64,000 nt of DNA from Lachnospiraceae bacterium (GTDB lineage: Bacteria > Bacillota > Clostridia > Lachnospirales > Lachnospiraceae): NCBI GenBank assembly GCA_017450485.1, contig JAFSTN010000033.1, positions 62,001-126,000 of the forward strand, in the 5' to 3' direction. Both the position numbers and the translations under genes were made by a program. Positions within the stretch are counted from its first letter, which is position 1. Each line of letters begins with the position of its first letter. This document shows, in pieces, positions 45,478-55,089 of this stretch. Under the pieces are notes generated by a model, which was not told the origin of the DNA, searched no databases, and saw nothing but the letters and a program-made list of their open reading frames with translations.

Positions 45478-47990
45478 TCTGATTCGTCACCGGCATCATC
45501 GGTATTTACGGATTCTATGATCATTGCAGCCATATCCTGCATTTCGGGAGACATATATTCGATGAAGGGAACATCACGTAATTCCATTATGTGATGTTCT
45601 TTTAAATATATGATTTCTCTGCTGTGTTCGGCCAGGAATGATTTGGGGGCATTTTGCAGGAAGTGCGAAGCCGCATCCTGATCCTTGCACATCCAGTTCC
45701 AATGTCCGCTTTCGCTGATATTGTCATAGTACTTCATGGCTCGTCTGAACCACATATCCGGATTGGATTCATGATAGTATCTGACAGTACTGCCGTGAGT
45801 GATCTGATCTATGATATTTATAACATTGTCGTAGTAAAAGTTCTCATAGTTCGATATTGAACCTGTGTCCGTGTTATCCGCAAAATAATCCCCTGATATA
45901 TCTATAACTATCGGGTCTGTATAAACGATAAACAGATCTTCAAGCCACTCGATCCTGTCGTTCAGACTGTTGAACATTTTGTTTACATGCTTCAGCGTAT
46001 TGCCATTGGCGGATATTTCGGGGATACGAGAACGAAGAAGAATTATATTCTTGTGATCATATGCCTGAAGTATCATGTTCGACATCGTCTCGATATAAGC
46101 GGTACATATGTCTGTAGCGTCAGGCTGTTCTATCTCTGTAAATTCGTCTTTGTGATCCTTATAGAATTCCGACAGATAGAAGGCATCGTTAGCGGTATAA
46201 TATGTATCCCGTAGTTTCAGGAGCTTAAGAGAAGCCGCAGCATAGAAATCCAGCATACAGTATTCATTGGGATTATAAGATCTCGTGAGTACCGGCTCTT
46301 TGGAAATATCGGTATTTACCCGTCTGTATTTTGTGTTGGCATATTCGGGATGTCCTTCACCGGTTATAGAAGCGGGAGATAGAAGTATGTGATCCATATC
46401 CACATCATATCTGTCGACACCGTCAAACAATGTACGCAGTATGACAGATCCGAAGCATTGTATGCGCGGTTTAAGCATAGGTATGGACATACTGCCCATT
46501 ATATAGTTGATCCGTGCTTTGGCTTCTATCTCTTCATAAGAAAACGGGAAGTAAACGGGCTCAACCGAAATGTCATTCTTAAGGATCCTGGAATAAAACG
46601 GAATAAACGAAACGAATGAAACGATGGCGTCGTCAGACCGTTTGATATCAACCACAAGGGCAGCAGTATCCCTGTTACCGGTCATTTCTTTCATGGATGT
46701 CAGGAAATTACCCAGAGAGTATGCAACCGGAACTTTTTTACCCATCACGGATGTAAGTGTTTCGGTCTTCTGGAGCAGGTGCGGATGAGAACCAACGATC
46801 AGATCGGCACCGCAGTCAGCTATGAACTGAGCTGCTTTTCGCTGATCATCCGAAACAGAGAACGAGTTCATCATGCCCCAATGCATGTATACGACTATAT
46901 ATTCAGCCCCGGAATCCCCGGCTTCCTTGATCAGAGACTTACAATATTCTTCGCTGTATACTCCGGCAGTCTGACCGCCTGTATCGATATGCTCACCCAT
47001 ATCCATGCCATTGGTGATCATGGTCAGTGAGATGAGAGCCACCTTGATCCCGGCAGCATACACAAATACCGGATTATCATAGCATGTTCCGGAATTGATC
47101 ATTCCCTTGCGCTTGATCAGAGATACCGTTTCGGCTAACCCCTCCGCACCGCAATCACAGTTATGATTATTGGCGGTGACCAGAATATTGAATCCGGCGA
47201 TTTTTAATGCATCCAGAAATCTGGAAGGAGAGTTGCAGTTAGAACCTCCCTCCTTTGTACGTAATTGTTCCCATTCGTAAGGCGCACTGTCGAATGTAAC
47301 TGTTTCAAGGTTGCCTATAACATAATCCGCAGTTTTGAATATATCTTTGGCCACATTCAGGGATGAAGAGAAATCATATCCGTATAATGCTGCCTTGCGT
47401 TGATGCCAGGCAGTACACATCAGATCCCCGGTGAATATCAATCGGCCGGACGGAAGAGTGAAGTAGTTACGACCTACCGATACGGATATCTCTGCCGAAA
47501 CATTCCCGGGAAAAGACAGGGTTATATCGGCTTCACCGTTAGCCACGGCAAAAAGATCTCCATTATCGTTTACCGTAACAACACTTGGATTATTTGATGA
47601 AAAGACAGGATAAGAGGTTGTGTTATTCTTGTATGAATAATCAATATGTTGCTTTTCACCCTTTTTCATGCAGATCTTACGGGTGACCTTGAGATCCGGG
47701 CATACGGTTGTAAATCCGATACGTTCTGATTCCTCACCGTATATCTCATCAAAATCCTCGTCACGCACGAAAGCGGCTATAGAGACATAGTATTCCACAT
47801 CATTCCTGAATCCTCTTACCAGCTTGCCCGCTTTCTCTGTGTATCGGACACGGAAAGGAGAAACACTGTCGGGATTCTTGAAGAAAGATAATCTGTAACC
47901 CGCAGCTCCTTCAAGCGTATCAAAGTAAAACTTTGCATATTCATCATGGACTTCCGCACGCAGGTTCGTAGGCGCAGTCAAAACATTCAT
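45462..47990 (-). CDS. Large CapA-family (poly-gamma-glutamate synthesis-type) protein
   Basis: An 842-residue multidomain protein. Residues 1-95 look like a fibronectin type III-like module and 96-170 like a bacterial Ig-like module (ITLSFPGNVSAEISVSV). Residues about 180-480 are the CapA/PgsA metallophosphatase-like domain. Its motifs are FTGDLMC, VIGNLETV, VTANNHNCDCG, VYMHWG and VGSHPHLLQ. The last 350 residues loosely resemble the SGNH-like DUF6270 group (CFGSVILR, ILLRSRIPEIS), a weak call. Unlike typical CapA there is no signal peptide or membrane helix at the N-terminus, so it may be cytoplasmic. No capB, capC or capsule genes are near. Function is therefore open; a polymer-related hydrolase or ligase is only suggested by the domain. 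Confidence 0.8.
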   Translation of the reverse strand: MNVLTAPTNLRAEVHDEYAKFYFDTLEGAAGYRLSFFKNPDSVSPFRVRYTEKAGKLVRGFRNDVEYYVSIAAFVRDEDFDEIYGEESERIGFTTVCPDLKVTRKICMKKGEKQHIDYSYKNNTTSYPVFSSNNPSVVTVNDNGDLFAVANGEADITLSFPGNVSAEISVSVGRNYFTLPSGRLIFTGDLMCTAWHQRKAALYGYDFSSSLNVAKDIFKTADYVIGNLETVTFDSAPYEWEQLRTKEGGSNCNSPSRFLDALKIAGFNILVTANNHNCDCGAEGLAETVSLIKRKGMINSGTCYDNPVFVYAAGIKVALISLTMITNGMDMGEHIDTGGQTAGVYSEEYCKSLIKEAGDSGAEYIVVYMHWGMMNSFSVSDDQRKAAQFIADCGADLIVGSHPHLLQKTETLTSVMGKKVPVAYSLGNFLTSMKEMTGNRDTAALVVDIKRSDDAIVSFVSFIPFYSRILKNDISVEPVYFPFSYEEIEAKARINYIMGSMSIPMLKPRIQCFGSVILRTLFDGVDRYDVDMDHILLSPASITGEGHPEYANTKYRRVNTDISKEPVLTRSYNPNEYCMLDFYAAASLKLLKLRDTYYTANDAFYLSEFYKDHKDEFTEIEQPDATDICTAYIETMSNMILQAYDHKNIILLRSRIPEISANGNTLKHVNKMFNSLNDRIEWLEDLFIVYTDPIVIDISGDYFADNTDTGSISNYENFYYDNVINIIDQITHGSTVRYYHESNPDMWFRRAMKYYDNISESGHWNWMCKDQDAASHFLQNAPKSFLAEHSREIIYLKEHHIMELRDVPFIEYMSPEMQDMAAMIIESVNTDDAGDESDQKLE

Positions 47991-48042
47991 ATGAACACCC
48001 CATTGTGATACAATAATACTATATGTATCATAACAAATTCAC

Positions 48043-48051
48043 TGTTATAAT
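48043..48051 (+). promoter_or_regulatory. Extended -10 promoter of the zf-HC2/polA operon
   Basis: TGTTATAAT (48043-48051) is a perfect extended -10 without a recognisable -35. A second, weaker extended -10, TGATAGAAT, lies at 48085-48093, so close to the start codon that a transcript from it would be nearly leaderless. Confidence 0.45.
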
Positions 48052-48101
48052 GCTATATTTCCACTTTATTTTGTGGTGTGATTTTGATAGAATACAAGAT
48101 G

Positions 48102-48434
48102 ATGAATTGTAAGAAAGCCGTATCGATGATACCTGCATATCTCGAGGATTCTCTGGATGCCAAAGATCTGCAGGCTTTTCTTGAGCATATAGATAATTGT
48201 GATGATTGCAGTGAGGAACTGTCTATCCAGTTTTTGATCACTGAGGGCTTAAGTACGCTCAGTACCGGGGACAGCTATGATCTGCAAACGGCAATGACGG
48301 ATAAGGTCAGGGAATCACATCATGATATTGACGTGCATAACAGATTGTTTTTGTTGCGCAATATAGGTGTGGTACTCGTTATTCTTATGACTGTTGCAGC
48401 GTTTATCGGCGCTTATATGGTCTTTTTGAGATGA
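48102..48434 (+). CDS. zf-HC2 (anti-sigma-factor-type) membrane protein
   Basis: A small protein of about 110 residues with the zinc-finger pattern of anti-sigma factors: Cys3, His29, Cys33 and Cys36 (the last three in LEHIDNCDDC). One C-terminal membrane helix (about residues 86-107) follows. Known relatives hold an ECF sigma factor at the membrane, but no sigma gene is next to it. It precedes polA by three bases. No ribosome site is evident for either ATG (48099 or 48102) or for a GTG at 48078, so the exact start is uncertain. Whether it binds a sigma factor is open. Confidence 0.75.
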   Translation: MNCKKAVSMIPAYLEDSLDAKDLQAFLEHIDNCDDCSEELSIQFLITEGLSTLSTGDSYDLQTAMTDKVRESHHDIDVHNRLFLLRNIGVVLVILMTVAAFIGAYMVFLR

Positions 48435-48437
48435 TCC

Positions 48438-51140
48438 ATGAGTAAAATTGTACTGATTGACGGTCACAGTATATTAAACAGAGCATTCTACGGAGTTCCG
48501 GATCTGACCAACTCCGAAGGCACCCATGTAAATGCGATATATGGATTCCTGAATATCATGTTTATGATACTCGAAGAAGAGAAACCCGAGTATCTGACAG
48601 TTGCTTTCGATGTTCATGCACCCACCTTCAGACATGAGATTTATACTGAATACAAAGGAACGAGATCCCCTATGGCACCCGAACTGCGCGAGCAGGTCCC
48701 GCTGATCCAGGATGTTCTCAGATCCATGAATATATGCGTAAAGACTTTGCCCGGATATGAAGCTGATGATGTACTCGGCACCATTGCGAAGAAATGTCAG
48801 GCCGAAGGGATGGATGTCTGCCTCGTTTCCGGAGACAGGGATCTGCTGCAGATATCCGATGAACATATCAGGATACGCATTCCCAAGACAAAAGGCGGTA
48901 AAACCACCATAGAGAGTTATTATCCTGCAGATGTTGAGAAAGAATACGGCGTCACACCGCTTGTATTCATCGACATGAAAGCTCTGATGGGTGATACTTC
49001 GGATAACATACACGGTGTATCGGGTGTAGGCCCCAAATCCGCAGCCAAGCTTCTTACAGAATACGGCAGTATTGATGGTATATATGCTCACGTGGATGAG
49101 ATGAAAGCATCCGCGCAGAAGGAGAACCTCATCCGTGACAGAGAGCAGGCTTATCTGGCACGTAAGCTCGTTACGATAAATATCGATTCTCCCGTGGATT
49201 TCAGCATTGAAGACGCTTTGATAGGAGATTTTTTCAATCCGAATTCTTATGAGTATTTCAAGAAGCTTGAGTTCAAGAATTACTTAAACAGGTTCGATTC
49301 CGATTCATCCGGCGATGCAGGGGAGGCCGAAAAGGGTTTTGTGACCATCAACGATCTTGTTAAGGCGGAGATATTTTTCAATGAGCTTAAGAATATTCTG
49401 ACTCAAACCAAAGGGACATCAGGATATGCCCCGGATGAAGACGGGCTTATCCCGGTATCGATGTTTATACCCGTTGATAAAGGCTCATCCGACATCCATG
49501 TGGTATCCGTATGTATTGCAGCATCCGAAGTTACCACCATTGCCTGCGAAGGCATGATCACGTCAGACTATCTTCGGGGAAGGATCAGGGATATCCTGGA
49601 TATCTCCGGAGTCAGATTTCTGACATTTGGATCAAAGAGCGTATTTGAACTGCTTGATATCGATTTGCTTGAGGATAAGACTTTTGACATACATATCGCA
49701 TCTTATCTGCTTGATCCACTCAGATCTCACTATGAAGCCGAATATATAGCTTCCAGATATCTGGGGCGAATGATCCCTCAGGCAGAGCAACTACTTGGAA
49801 AAACACACAGCTATAAGGATGCCGCATCCGCTGATCCCGATGGGCTTGTCCGTTATTCTGCATATGTGGCCGAAATCACATATGAAGCTTATCCCGTAGT
49901 AGCTTCACAGCTTCGTGACGAAGGTATGTACCGACTGTTTACGGATATAGAAATGCCACTTGCCAGAGTTCTTGCATCCATGGAGCATACAGGAGTCAGA
50001 GTACACAGAGATACTCTGAAAGAGTACTCCGAGACTCTCGGCATCCGAATGAAGGAGCTTGAGAAAGCCATATATGAAAAGGCCGGTGAGGAGTTCAACA
50101 TTCTGTCCCCCAAGCAGCTCGGTGTTATTCTTTTCGAGAAGATGAATCTTCCCGGCGGTAAAAAGACAAAGACCGGATACTCAACTGCGGCGGATGTACT
50201 TGAGAAGATGTCCGACCAGCCGATCGTAGCTGACATATTGGAATACAGGGCCGTCAGCAAGCTCAAGAGCACATATGCCGACGGACTGACCGAGTATATA
50301 GATGAGGATGATCGTATCAGATCTACTTTCCATCAGACCATTACCGCTACCGGACGTATATCCTCATCGGATCCCAATCTGCAGAACATCCCGACCAGAA
50401 CCGAACTGGGCAGAGGCCTCAGACGCGCTTTTATTCCGTCGGAGGGATGTGTTTTCGCCGATGCCGATTACAGCCAGATCGAGCTGAGGATACTTGCACA
50501 TATGGCCGGTGATGAGGAGCTTATCGCCGCATACTCCGAAGGCGCGGATATACACCGGATCACTGCGTCAAAGGTATTCGGAGTGCCCGCCGATCAAGTG
50601 ACCGATCTTCTCAGGCGCCGAGCCAAGGCTGTTAATTTCGGTATAGTTTACGGCATTTCTTCTTACGGACTGTCCGAAGATATCGGAGTAAGCCGTAAGG
50701 AAGCGGAAGAGTATATCCGCAATTACTTTGAGACTTTTCCCGGGATACATGCATATCTGAACGACGCTGTTGAACAGGCCAGGAATAAAGGATATGTATC
50801 TACCTTATATGGTCGTAAACGTCCCATACCTGAGCTTAAGAACTCAAATTTCATGCAGAGACAGTTCGGAGAGCGTGTGGCAATGAACTCGCCTATACAG
50901 GGTACAGCTGCCGATATCATGAAGATTGCAATGATCGCCGTATGGCGTAAGTTACGTACCGAGGGGCTCAGATCCCGTATAGTTCTTCAGGTTCACGATG
51001 AATTGCTGATAGATACATATCCAGATGAGATTGAACGGGTAAGCGATATCCTGAAAACCGAAATGGAAAATGCGGCGGAATTGAAGGTCGAGCTGATCGC
51101 AGACCTTCACACAGGCAAAGACTGGTACGAGGCAAAATAA
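48438..51140 (+). CDS. polA: DNA polymerase I
   Basis: Repair and Okazaki-fragment polymerase. The 900 residues comprise a 5'-3' exonuclease domain (about 1-290, with DGHSILNRAFYG, DDVLGT and DNIHGVSGVGPKSA). A middle 3'-5' exonuclease-like domain (about 310-480) lacks the DxE and other acids of a working proofreading site. The polymerase domain (about 500-900) carries DADYSQIELRILAHMAGDE, RRRAKAVNFGIVYGISSYGL and VHDELLID. The degenerate middle domain is common in Firmicute Pol I, so proofreading is probably absent. The stop and the coaE start overlap as TAATG. Confidence 0.97.
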   Translation: MSKIVLIDGHSILNRAFYGVPDLTNSEGTHVNAIYGFLNIMFMILEEEKPEYLTVAFDVHAPTFRHEIYTEYKGTRSPMAPELREQVPLIQDVLRSMNICVKTLPGYEADDVLGTIAKKCQAEGMDVCLVSGDRDLLQISDEHIRIRIPKTKGGKTTIESYYPADVEKEYGVTPLVFIDMKALMGDTSDNIHGVSGVGPKSAAKLLTEYGSIDGIYAHVDEMKASAQKENLIRDREQAYLARKLVTINIDSPVDFSIEDALIGDFFNPNSYEYFKKLEFKNYLNRFDSDSSGDAGEAEKGFVTINDLVKAEIFFNELKNILTQTKGTSGYAPDEDGLIPVSMFIPVDKGSSDIHVVSVCIAASEVTTIACEGMITSDYLRGRIRDILDISGVRFLTFGSKSVFELLDIDLLEDKTFDIHIASYLLDPLRSHYEAEYIASRYLGRMIPQAEQLLGKTHSYKDAASADPDGLVRYSAYVAEITYEAYPVVASQLRDEGMYRLFTDIEMPLARVLASMEHTGVRVHRDTLKEYSETLGIRMKELEKAIYEKAGEEFNILSPKQLGVILFEKMNLPGGKKTKTGYSTAADVLEKMSDQPIVADILEYRAVSKLKSTYADGLTEYIDEDDRIRSTFHQTITATGRISSSDPNLQNIPTRTELGRGLRRAFIPSEGCVFADADYSQIELRILAHMAGDEELIAAYSEGADIHRITASKVFGVPADQVTDLLRRRAKAVNFGIVYGISSYGLSEDIGVSRKEAEEYIRNYFETFPGIHAYLNDAVEQARNKGYVSTLYGRKRPIPELKNSNFMQRQFGERVAMNSPIQGTAADIMKIAMIAVWRKLRTEGLRSRIVLQVHDELLIDTYPDEIERVSDILKTEMENAAELKVELIADLHTGKDWYEAK

Positions 51141-51727
51141 TGAAGACTATCGGAATCACCGGTGGTGTCGGGAGCGGCAAATCGGCTGTACTCGAATATA
51201 TTGCCGAAAAAAACAATGCTCTTATCATATACGCTGATAAGCTGGCTTATGAACTCGAAAGTCCCGGACATATATGCTATGACAGGATAGTGGATGTTCT
51301 CGGCCGTGATATACTTGATAGTGATGGCTTTATCAACAAAAATGCCATGGCTGCCAGGATTTTTGCCGACAGTGATCTGCTTCGCGCGGTGAACGGTATA
51401 ATACATCCGGCAGTAAAGGATTACATTAATGACAGGATAAATCGTGAACGCGAATATGGCAAATATGATTATTTTGTCCTGGAAGCCGCTCTTTTGATAG
51501 AGGAAAAGTATTACGAGATCCTGGATGAATTGTGGTATGTCCGTGCTGATGAAGCTGTGCGCAGGCAGCGACTTAAAGCAAGCCGGGGATACTCCGATGA
51601 GAAAATAGATTCGATCATGGATTCACAACTCGATGATCAGACATATATGAAGTATTGTAAATATGTCATCGATAACAGCGAAAGTTTGACAGCTACTTAT
51701 GCGCAGGTGGATGCGCTTATGGATTAA
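51140..51727 (+). CDS. coaE: Dephospho-CoA kinase
   Basis: Last step of coenzyme A synthesis: phosphorylates dephospho-CoA. The 195 residues begin with the Walker A loop GITGGVGSGKSAV. They contain the NGIIHPAVKD region and EAALLIEEKYYEILDELWYV, all usual for CoaE. Translation is coupled to polA by a one-base overlap. The polA-coaE arrangement is common in Firmicutes. Confidence 0.95.
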   Translation: MKTIGITGGVGSGKSAVLEYIAEKNNALIIYADKLAYELESPGHICYDRIVDVLGRDILDSDGFINKNAMAARIFADSDLLRAVNGIIHPAVKDYINDRINREREYGKYDYFVLEAALLIEEKYYEILDELWYVRADEAVRRQRLKASRGYSDEKIDSIMDSQLDDQTYMKYCKYVIDNSESLTATYAQVDALMD

Positions 51728-51742
51728 GGAATGGAGGCTCAG

Positions 51743-53929
51743 ATGAATTATCCTGAAAGCTTGGTTTTCGGTCTGGATATAGGTACGAGAAGCATCGTCG
51801 GAACCGTCGGATATAAGCAGGGTGATCTGTTCTATGTTGTAGCACAGAGAGCGAAAGAGCACGAGACCAGAGCCATGCTCGATGGCCAGATCCATGATAT
51901 AGCCAAGGTTGGCGAGACAATCAGGTATGTAAAGGAAGAACTTGAGGAAGCCATCGGACAGAAGCTTACAGATGTATGTATAGCTGCCGCAGGTCGTGTT
52001 CTCCGTACGATACAGGTTCATGTTGAGGAAGAGTTCAGCGCAGAGAGATCCGTAACCGATGAGGATATTTTTTCGCTGAACACACAGGGTATCGAATCGG
52101 CATATAACGAGATCAGCAATGATGAAGATGATTCGATGCGGGATATGCATTTCTACTGTGTCGGCTATTCCGTAGTCAGATATTATCTGAACGGCTATCA
52201 AATGGGTAATCTGGAAGGGCATAATGCCCGTAAGATAGGCTGTGACCTGATTGCTACATTTCTTCCGGATGACGTAGTTGATGGTCTCTATAAAGCAGTG
52301 TCCATTGCAGATCTGAATGTTGCGAACATTACTCTGGAGCCTATTGCAGCCATATCACTGGCCATTCCCGAAATGTACAGGATGCTGAATATCGCACTCG
52401 TAGACGTTGGTGCGGGTACCAGTGATATTTCCATTACCAAGGACGGTACAATTGTTGCTTTCGGCATGATCCCCAAAGCCGGAGATGCTATCACCGAAGC
52501 CGTATGCCAGCATTGCCTGGTTGATTTCAATACGGCGGATCAGATCAAAAAAGATGCCGAAAATGCTGATAAAGTCGTATATAAAGACATTATTGGCCTG
52601 GAGCAGACCATAACCACCGACGACCTGTCCAAAGCAACCGAGCCCGTCATCAATGAAATGGCGGATCTTGTTGCTGCCAAGATCAAAGAGCTTAACGGTG
52701 ACAAATCCGTCAGTGCCGTATTCGTTGTAGGTGGCGGCGGCCGCATGAAAGGCTACACGGAGGCTCTGGCTGAACGTCTGGGCTTGTTGCCCGAGCGCGT
52801 GGCGATCAGAGGCCGTGAAGTGATGAGCAAGGTCATATTCCAGCATGAAGATCTGACCATTGATTCTCTGCTTGTAACTCCTATCGGTATCTGCTTAAGC
52901 TATTATGATCAGAGCAATAACTTTATCTATGTAAGCTTTAACGGCCGCAGCGTGAAGCTGTATGACAACGGCAAATCAACGGTTATAGATGCGGCTATGC
53001 AGGCTCAGTTCTCCAATGAGGATCTTTTCCCGAAGAGGGGTACTCCTCTGCATTATTCTGTAAACGGTGTGGCACGTATGCAGCGCGGCGAACCTGGAGA
53101 AAGCGCTCAGGTATTTGTCAACGGAGCCGCTGCCGATATCCATACCGAGATCAAGGATAAGGATCAGATCAAAGTCATCGAATCAACTGCCGGTAATCCT
53201 GCACATCTTGAGATCGGTCAAATACCCGAATACGGTTCAACCATGGATATCGTTATCAACGGACAGACCATTTCACTTCCGAAGTTTGCATCCGTCAACG
53301 GTGAGCTTCAATCCGAGTTTTATGAGATAAAGTCGGGTGATGATATCCATATGGTTGATTTCTATACCGTCGCCCAGGTCATTGAATTTATGGATGTTGT
53401 GCTCAATCCCCAGATGAATGTCTATGTAAACAACAAAAAAGCGGATATGGATACCCCAATATATGCGAATTTTGATGTGGTATGGACACTTGAAGAGCTC
53501 AAGCTGGATGATTATGAGAACGACAGCGAATTCGATAAGCTACCTGACGGCGATGAAGATATAGAATATAAACGTCCCGAAGAAAGCGAAGCATATGAGA
53601 CTACTTTTGCCGACAGACACGAAGGCAATGCAACATATGAAGAAGAAGCCGATTCCGATGACAGTAAAGCTGGAGGATCGGAAACCAATACCTCCAAGAG
53701 TCTCGCAGATGCCGGTATAGTACATGACATCACCGTTGAAGTAAACGGAGAACCGGTCATTCTTTCAGGTAAAGCCGAATATGTATTTGTAGATGTATTT
53801 GCATTTATAGATTTCGACCTTTCGACTCCGCAGGGCAGTGCGGTCGTTACCACGCTAAACGGTCACGATGCCCAGTATATGGAGAATATCGATGAGGGCG
53901 ACAAGATAGAAGTATACTGGCAGAAATAA
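51743..53929 (+). CDS. FtsA-like actin-fold ATPase with long C-terminal extension
   Basis: The first 370 residues are an FtsA/PilM-type actin-fold protein. Phosphate 1 is FGLDIGTRSIVG. An SHS2-like insert (about 55-185) follows; phosphate 2 is LVDVGAGTSDISI and the adenosine motif is VVGGGGRMKGYTEAL. Unlike true FtsA there is no C-terminal membrane-binding amphipathic helix. Instead about 355 further residues follow: small beta-rich modules with repeated VNG turns (VFVNGAAADIHTEI, IVINGQTISLPKF, VYVNNKKADM, VEVNGEPVILSG). A low-complexity acidic stretch (about 590-650) precedes the last module. ATG 51743 fits GGAGG five bases upstream; 51731 has no usable site. Known only as a cell-division-FtsA-domain protein in clostridia; role undefined. 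Confidence 0.85.
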   Translation: MNYPESLVFGLDIGTRSIVGTVGYKQGDLFYVVAQRAKEHETRAMLDGQIHDIAKVGETIRYVKEELEEAIGQKLTDVCIAAAGRVLRTIQVHVEEEFSAERSVTDEDIFSLNTQGIESAYNEISNDEDDSMRDMHFYCVGYSVVRYYLNGYQMGNLEGHNARKIGCDLIATFLPDDVVDGLYKAVSIADLNVANITLEPIAAISLAIPEMYRMLNIALVDVGAGTSDISITKDGTIVAFGMIPKAGDAITEAVCQHCLVDFNTADQIKKDAENADKVVYKDIIGLEQTITTDDLSKATEPVINEMADLVAAKIKELNGDKSVSAVFVVGGGGRMKGYTEALAERLGLLPERVAIRGREVMSKVIFQHEDLTIDSLLVTPIGICLSYYDQSNNFIYVSFNGRSVKLYDNGKSTVIDAAMQAQFSNEDLFPKRGTPLHYSVNGVARMQRGEPGESAQVFVNGAAADIHTEIKDKDQIKVIESTAGNPAHLEIGQIPEYGSTMDIVINGQTISLPKFASVNGELQSEFYEIKSGDDIHMVDFYTVAQVIEFMDVVLNPQMNVYVNNKKADMDTPIYANFDVVWTLEELKLDDYENDSEFDKLPDGDEDIEYKRPEESEAYETTFADRHEGNATYEEEADSDDSKAGGSETNTSKSLADAGIVHDITVEVNGEPVILSGKAEYVFVDVFAFIDFDLSTPQGSAVVTTLNGHDAQYMENIDEGDKIEVYWQK

Positions 53930-53941
53930 CGGTGATATGAC

Positions 53942-54739
53942 ATGAGAATCTGCCCTATAGCAAGCGGATCCAGCGGAAACTGCATATATGTCGGTTCGCA
54001 AAACACTCATTTGATAGTGGATTGCGGTATATCCGGCAAAAAAACAACAGCCGGGATCAATTCACTTGATCTGTCCATGGATGATATATCCGGCATACTT
54101 ATAACCCATGAGCACAGCGATCATATAGGCGGACTCGGAGTATTGGCCCGTAAGTACGGTATTCCGATATACACAACATCGCTCACTGCCGATGCGATTC
54201 TTAATTCATCCTGGGTAGGCAGGATCGATCATACATTGTTTAATGACGTATCTCCCGATAAGCCTTTTATAATAGGCGATATAGAGATCAATCCCATGCG
54301 TGTATCGCATGATGCTATCGATCCCGTCGCCTACAGATTCAAGTGCGGCCAAAAGAAGAGTGCCATAGTCACCGATCTCGGTTTCTATAATGATTATATC
54401 GTCGACGGGCTTCAGGGGCTCGATGTATTGATGATAGAATCCAATCACGATGTAAATATGCTTCAGGTAGGACCGTATCCTTATCCTCTCAAGCAACGTA
54501 TACTCGGCGACAGAGGCCATCTTTCCAATGAAAACGCAGGCAAGCTTTTAAGCCGTGTTCTCCATGACAATATGAAGCATATTATCCTCGGCCATCTGAG
54601 CCATGAGAATAATATACCCGAATTGGCTTTTGAATCAGTCCGTATGGAAATAACTGCAAGCGATACCCCCTATAAGGGAGGTGATTTTCCCCTGACAGTC
54701 GCCAAACGAAGCGAACCCACATTATGTGTTAACTTTTAA
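53942..54739 (+). CDS. Metallo-beta-lactamase-fold hydrolase, YycJ/WalJ-like
   Basis: A 265-residue metallohydrolase. The metal site is THEHSDHIGG (HxHxDH) near residue 57. Further ligands are in RVSHDAIDP and in VLHDNMKHIILGHLSHENN at the C-terminal side. The start SGSSGNCIYV is characteristic of the YycJ/WalJ group, linked in other Firmicutes to DNA repair and to the walRK operon, which is not here. It follows the FtsA-like gene by 12 bases and is probably in the same transcript. Confidence 0.9.
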   Translation: MRICPIASGSSGNCIYVGSQNTHLIVDCGISGKKTTAGINSLDLSMDDISGILITHEHSDHIGGLGVLARKYGIPIYTTSLTADAILNSSWVGRIDHTLFNDVSPDKPFIIGDIEINPMRVSHDAIDPVAYRFKCGQKKSAIVTDLGFYNDYIVDGLQGLDVLMIESNHDVNMLQVGPYPYPLKQRILGDRGHLSNENAGKLLSRVLHDNMKHIILGHLSHENNIPELAFESVRMEITASDTPYKGGDFPLTVAKRSEPTLCVNF

Positions 54740-54786
54740 ATGTAATACTTAGCGAACAATAAAGAAACACCATAAGGAGTACATAA

Positions 54787-55059
54787 ATGGAAAAAGTAAT
54801 AATCACCGTAGTCGGAAAAGATACTGTCGGAATCATAGCCAGAGTATGTACATATCTGGCCGATAATCATATCAATATCCTTGATATATCTCAGACTATA
54901 GTTTCGGGATATTTCAACATGATGATGGTTGTCGATATGGGCACGAGTGATAAGCAGTTTGCGGATCTGGCCGACAATCTGGATGCTATAGGAGAAGAAA
55001 TAGGAGTGGTCATACACGCTCAGAAAGAAGAGATCTTTGATATGATGCATCGCATCTAA
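54787..55059 (+). CDS. ACT domain protein (UPF0237 family)
   Basis: A single 90-residue ACT domain, VIITVVGKDTVGIIARVCTYLADNHINILDISQTI, of the UPF0237 group. ACT domains usually bind amino acids and act as regulatory modules. AAGGAG lies before the ATG. Thirty bases downstream is an UPF0210 gene; the ACT-UPF0210 pair is widespread, which suggests that this small protein regulates or assists that one. No reaction is known for the pair. Confidence 0.93.
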   Translation: MEKVIITVVGKDTVGIIARVCTYLADNHINILDISQTIVSGYFNMMMVVDMGTSDKQFADLADNLDAIGEEIGVVIHAQKEEIFDMMHRI

Positions 55060-55089
55060 TGTACATGAAATTATAAACCGGAGCGTATT

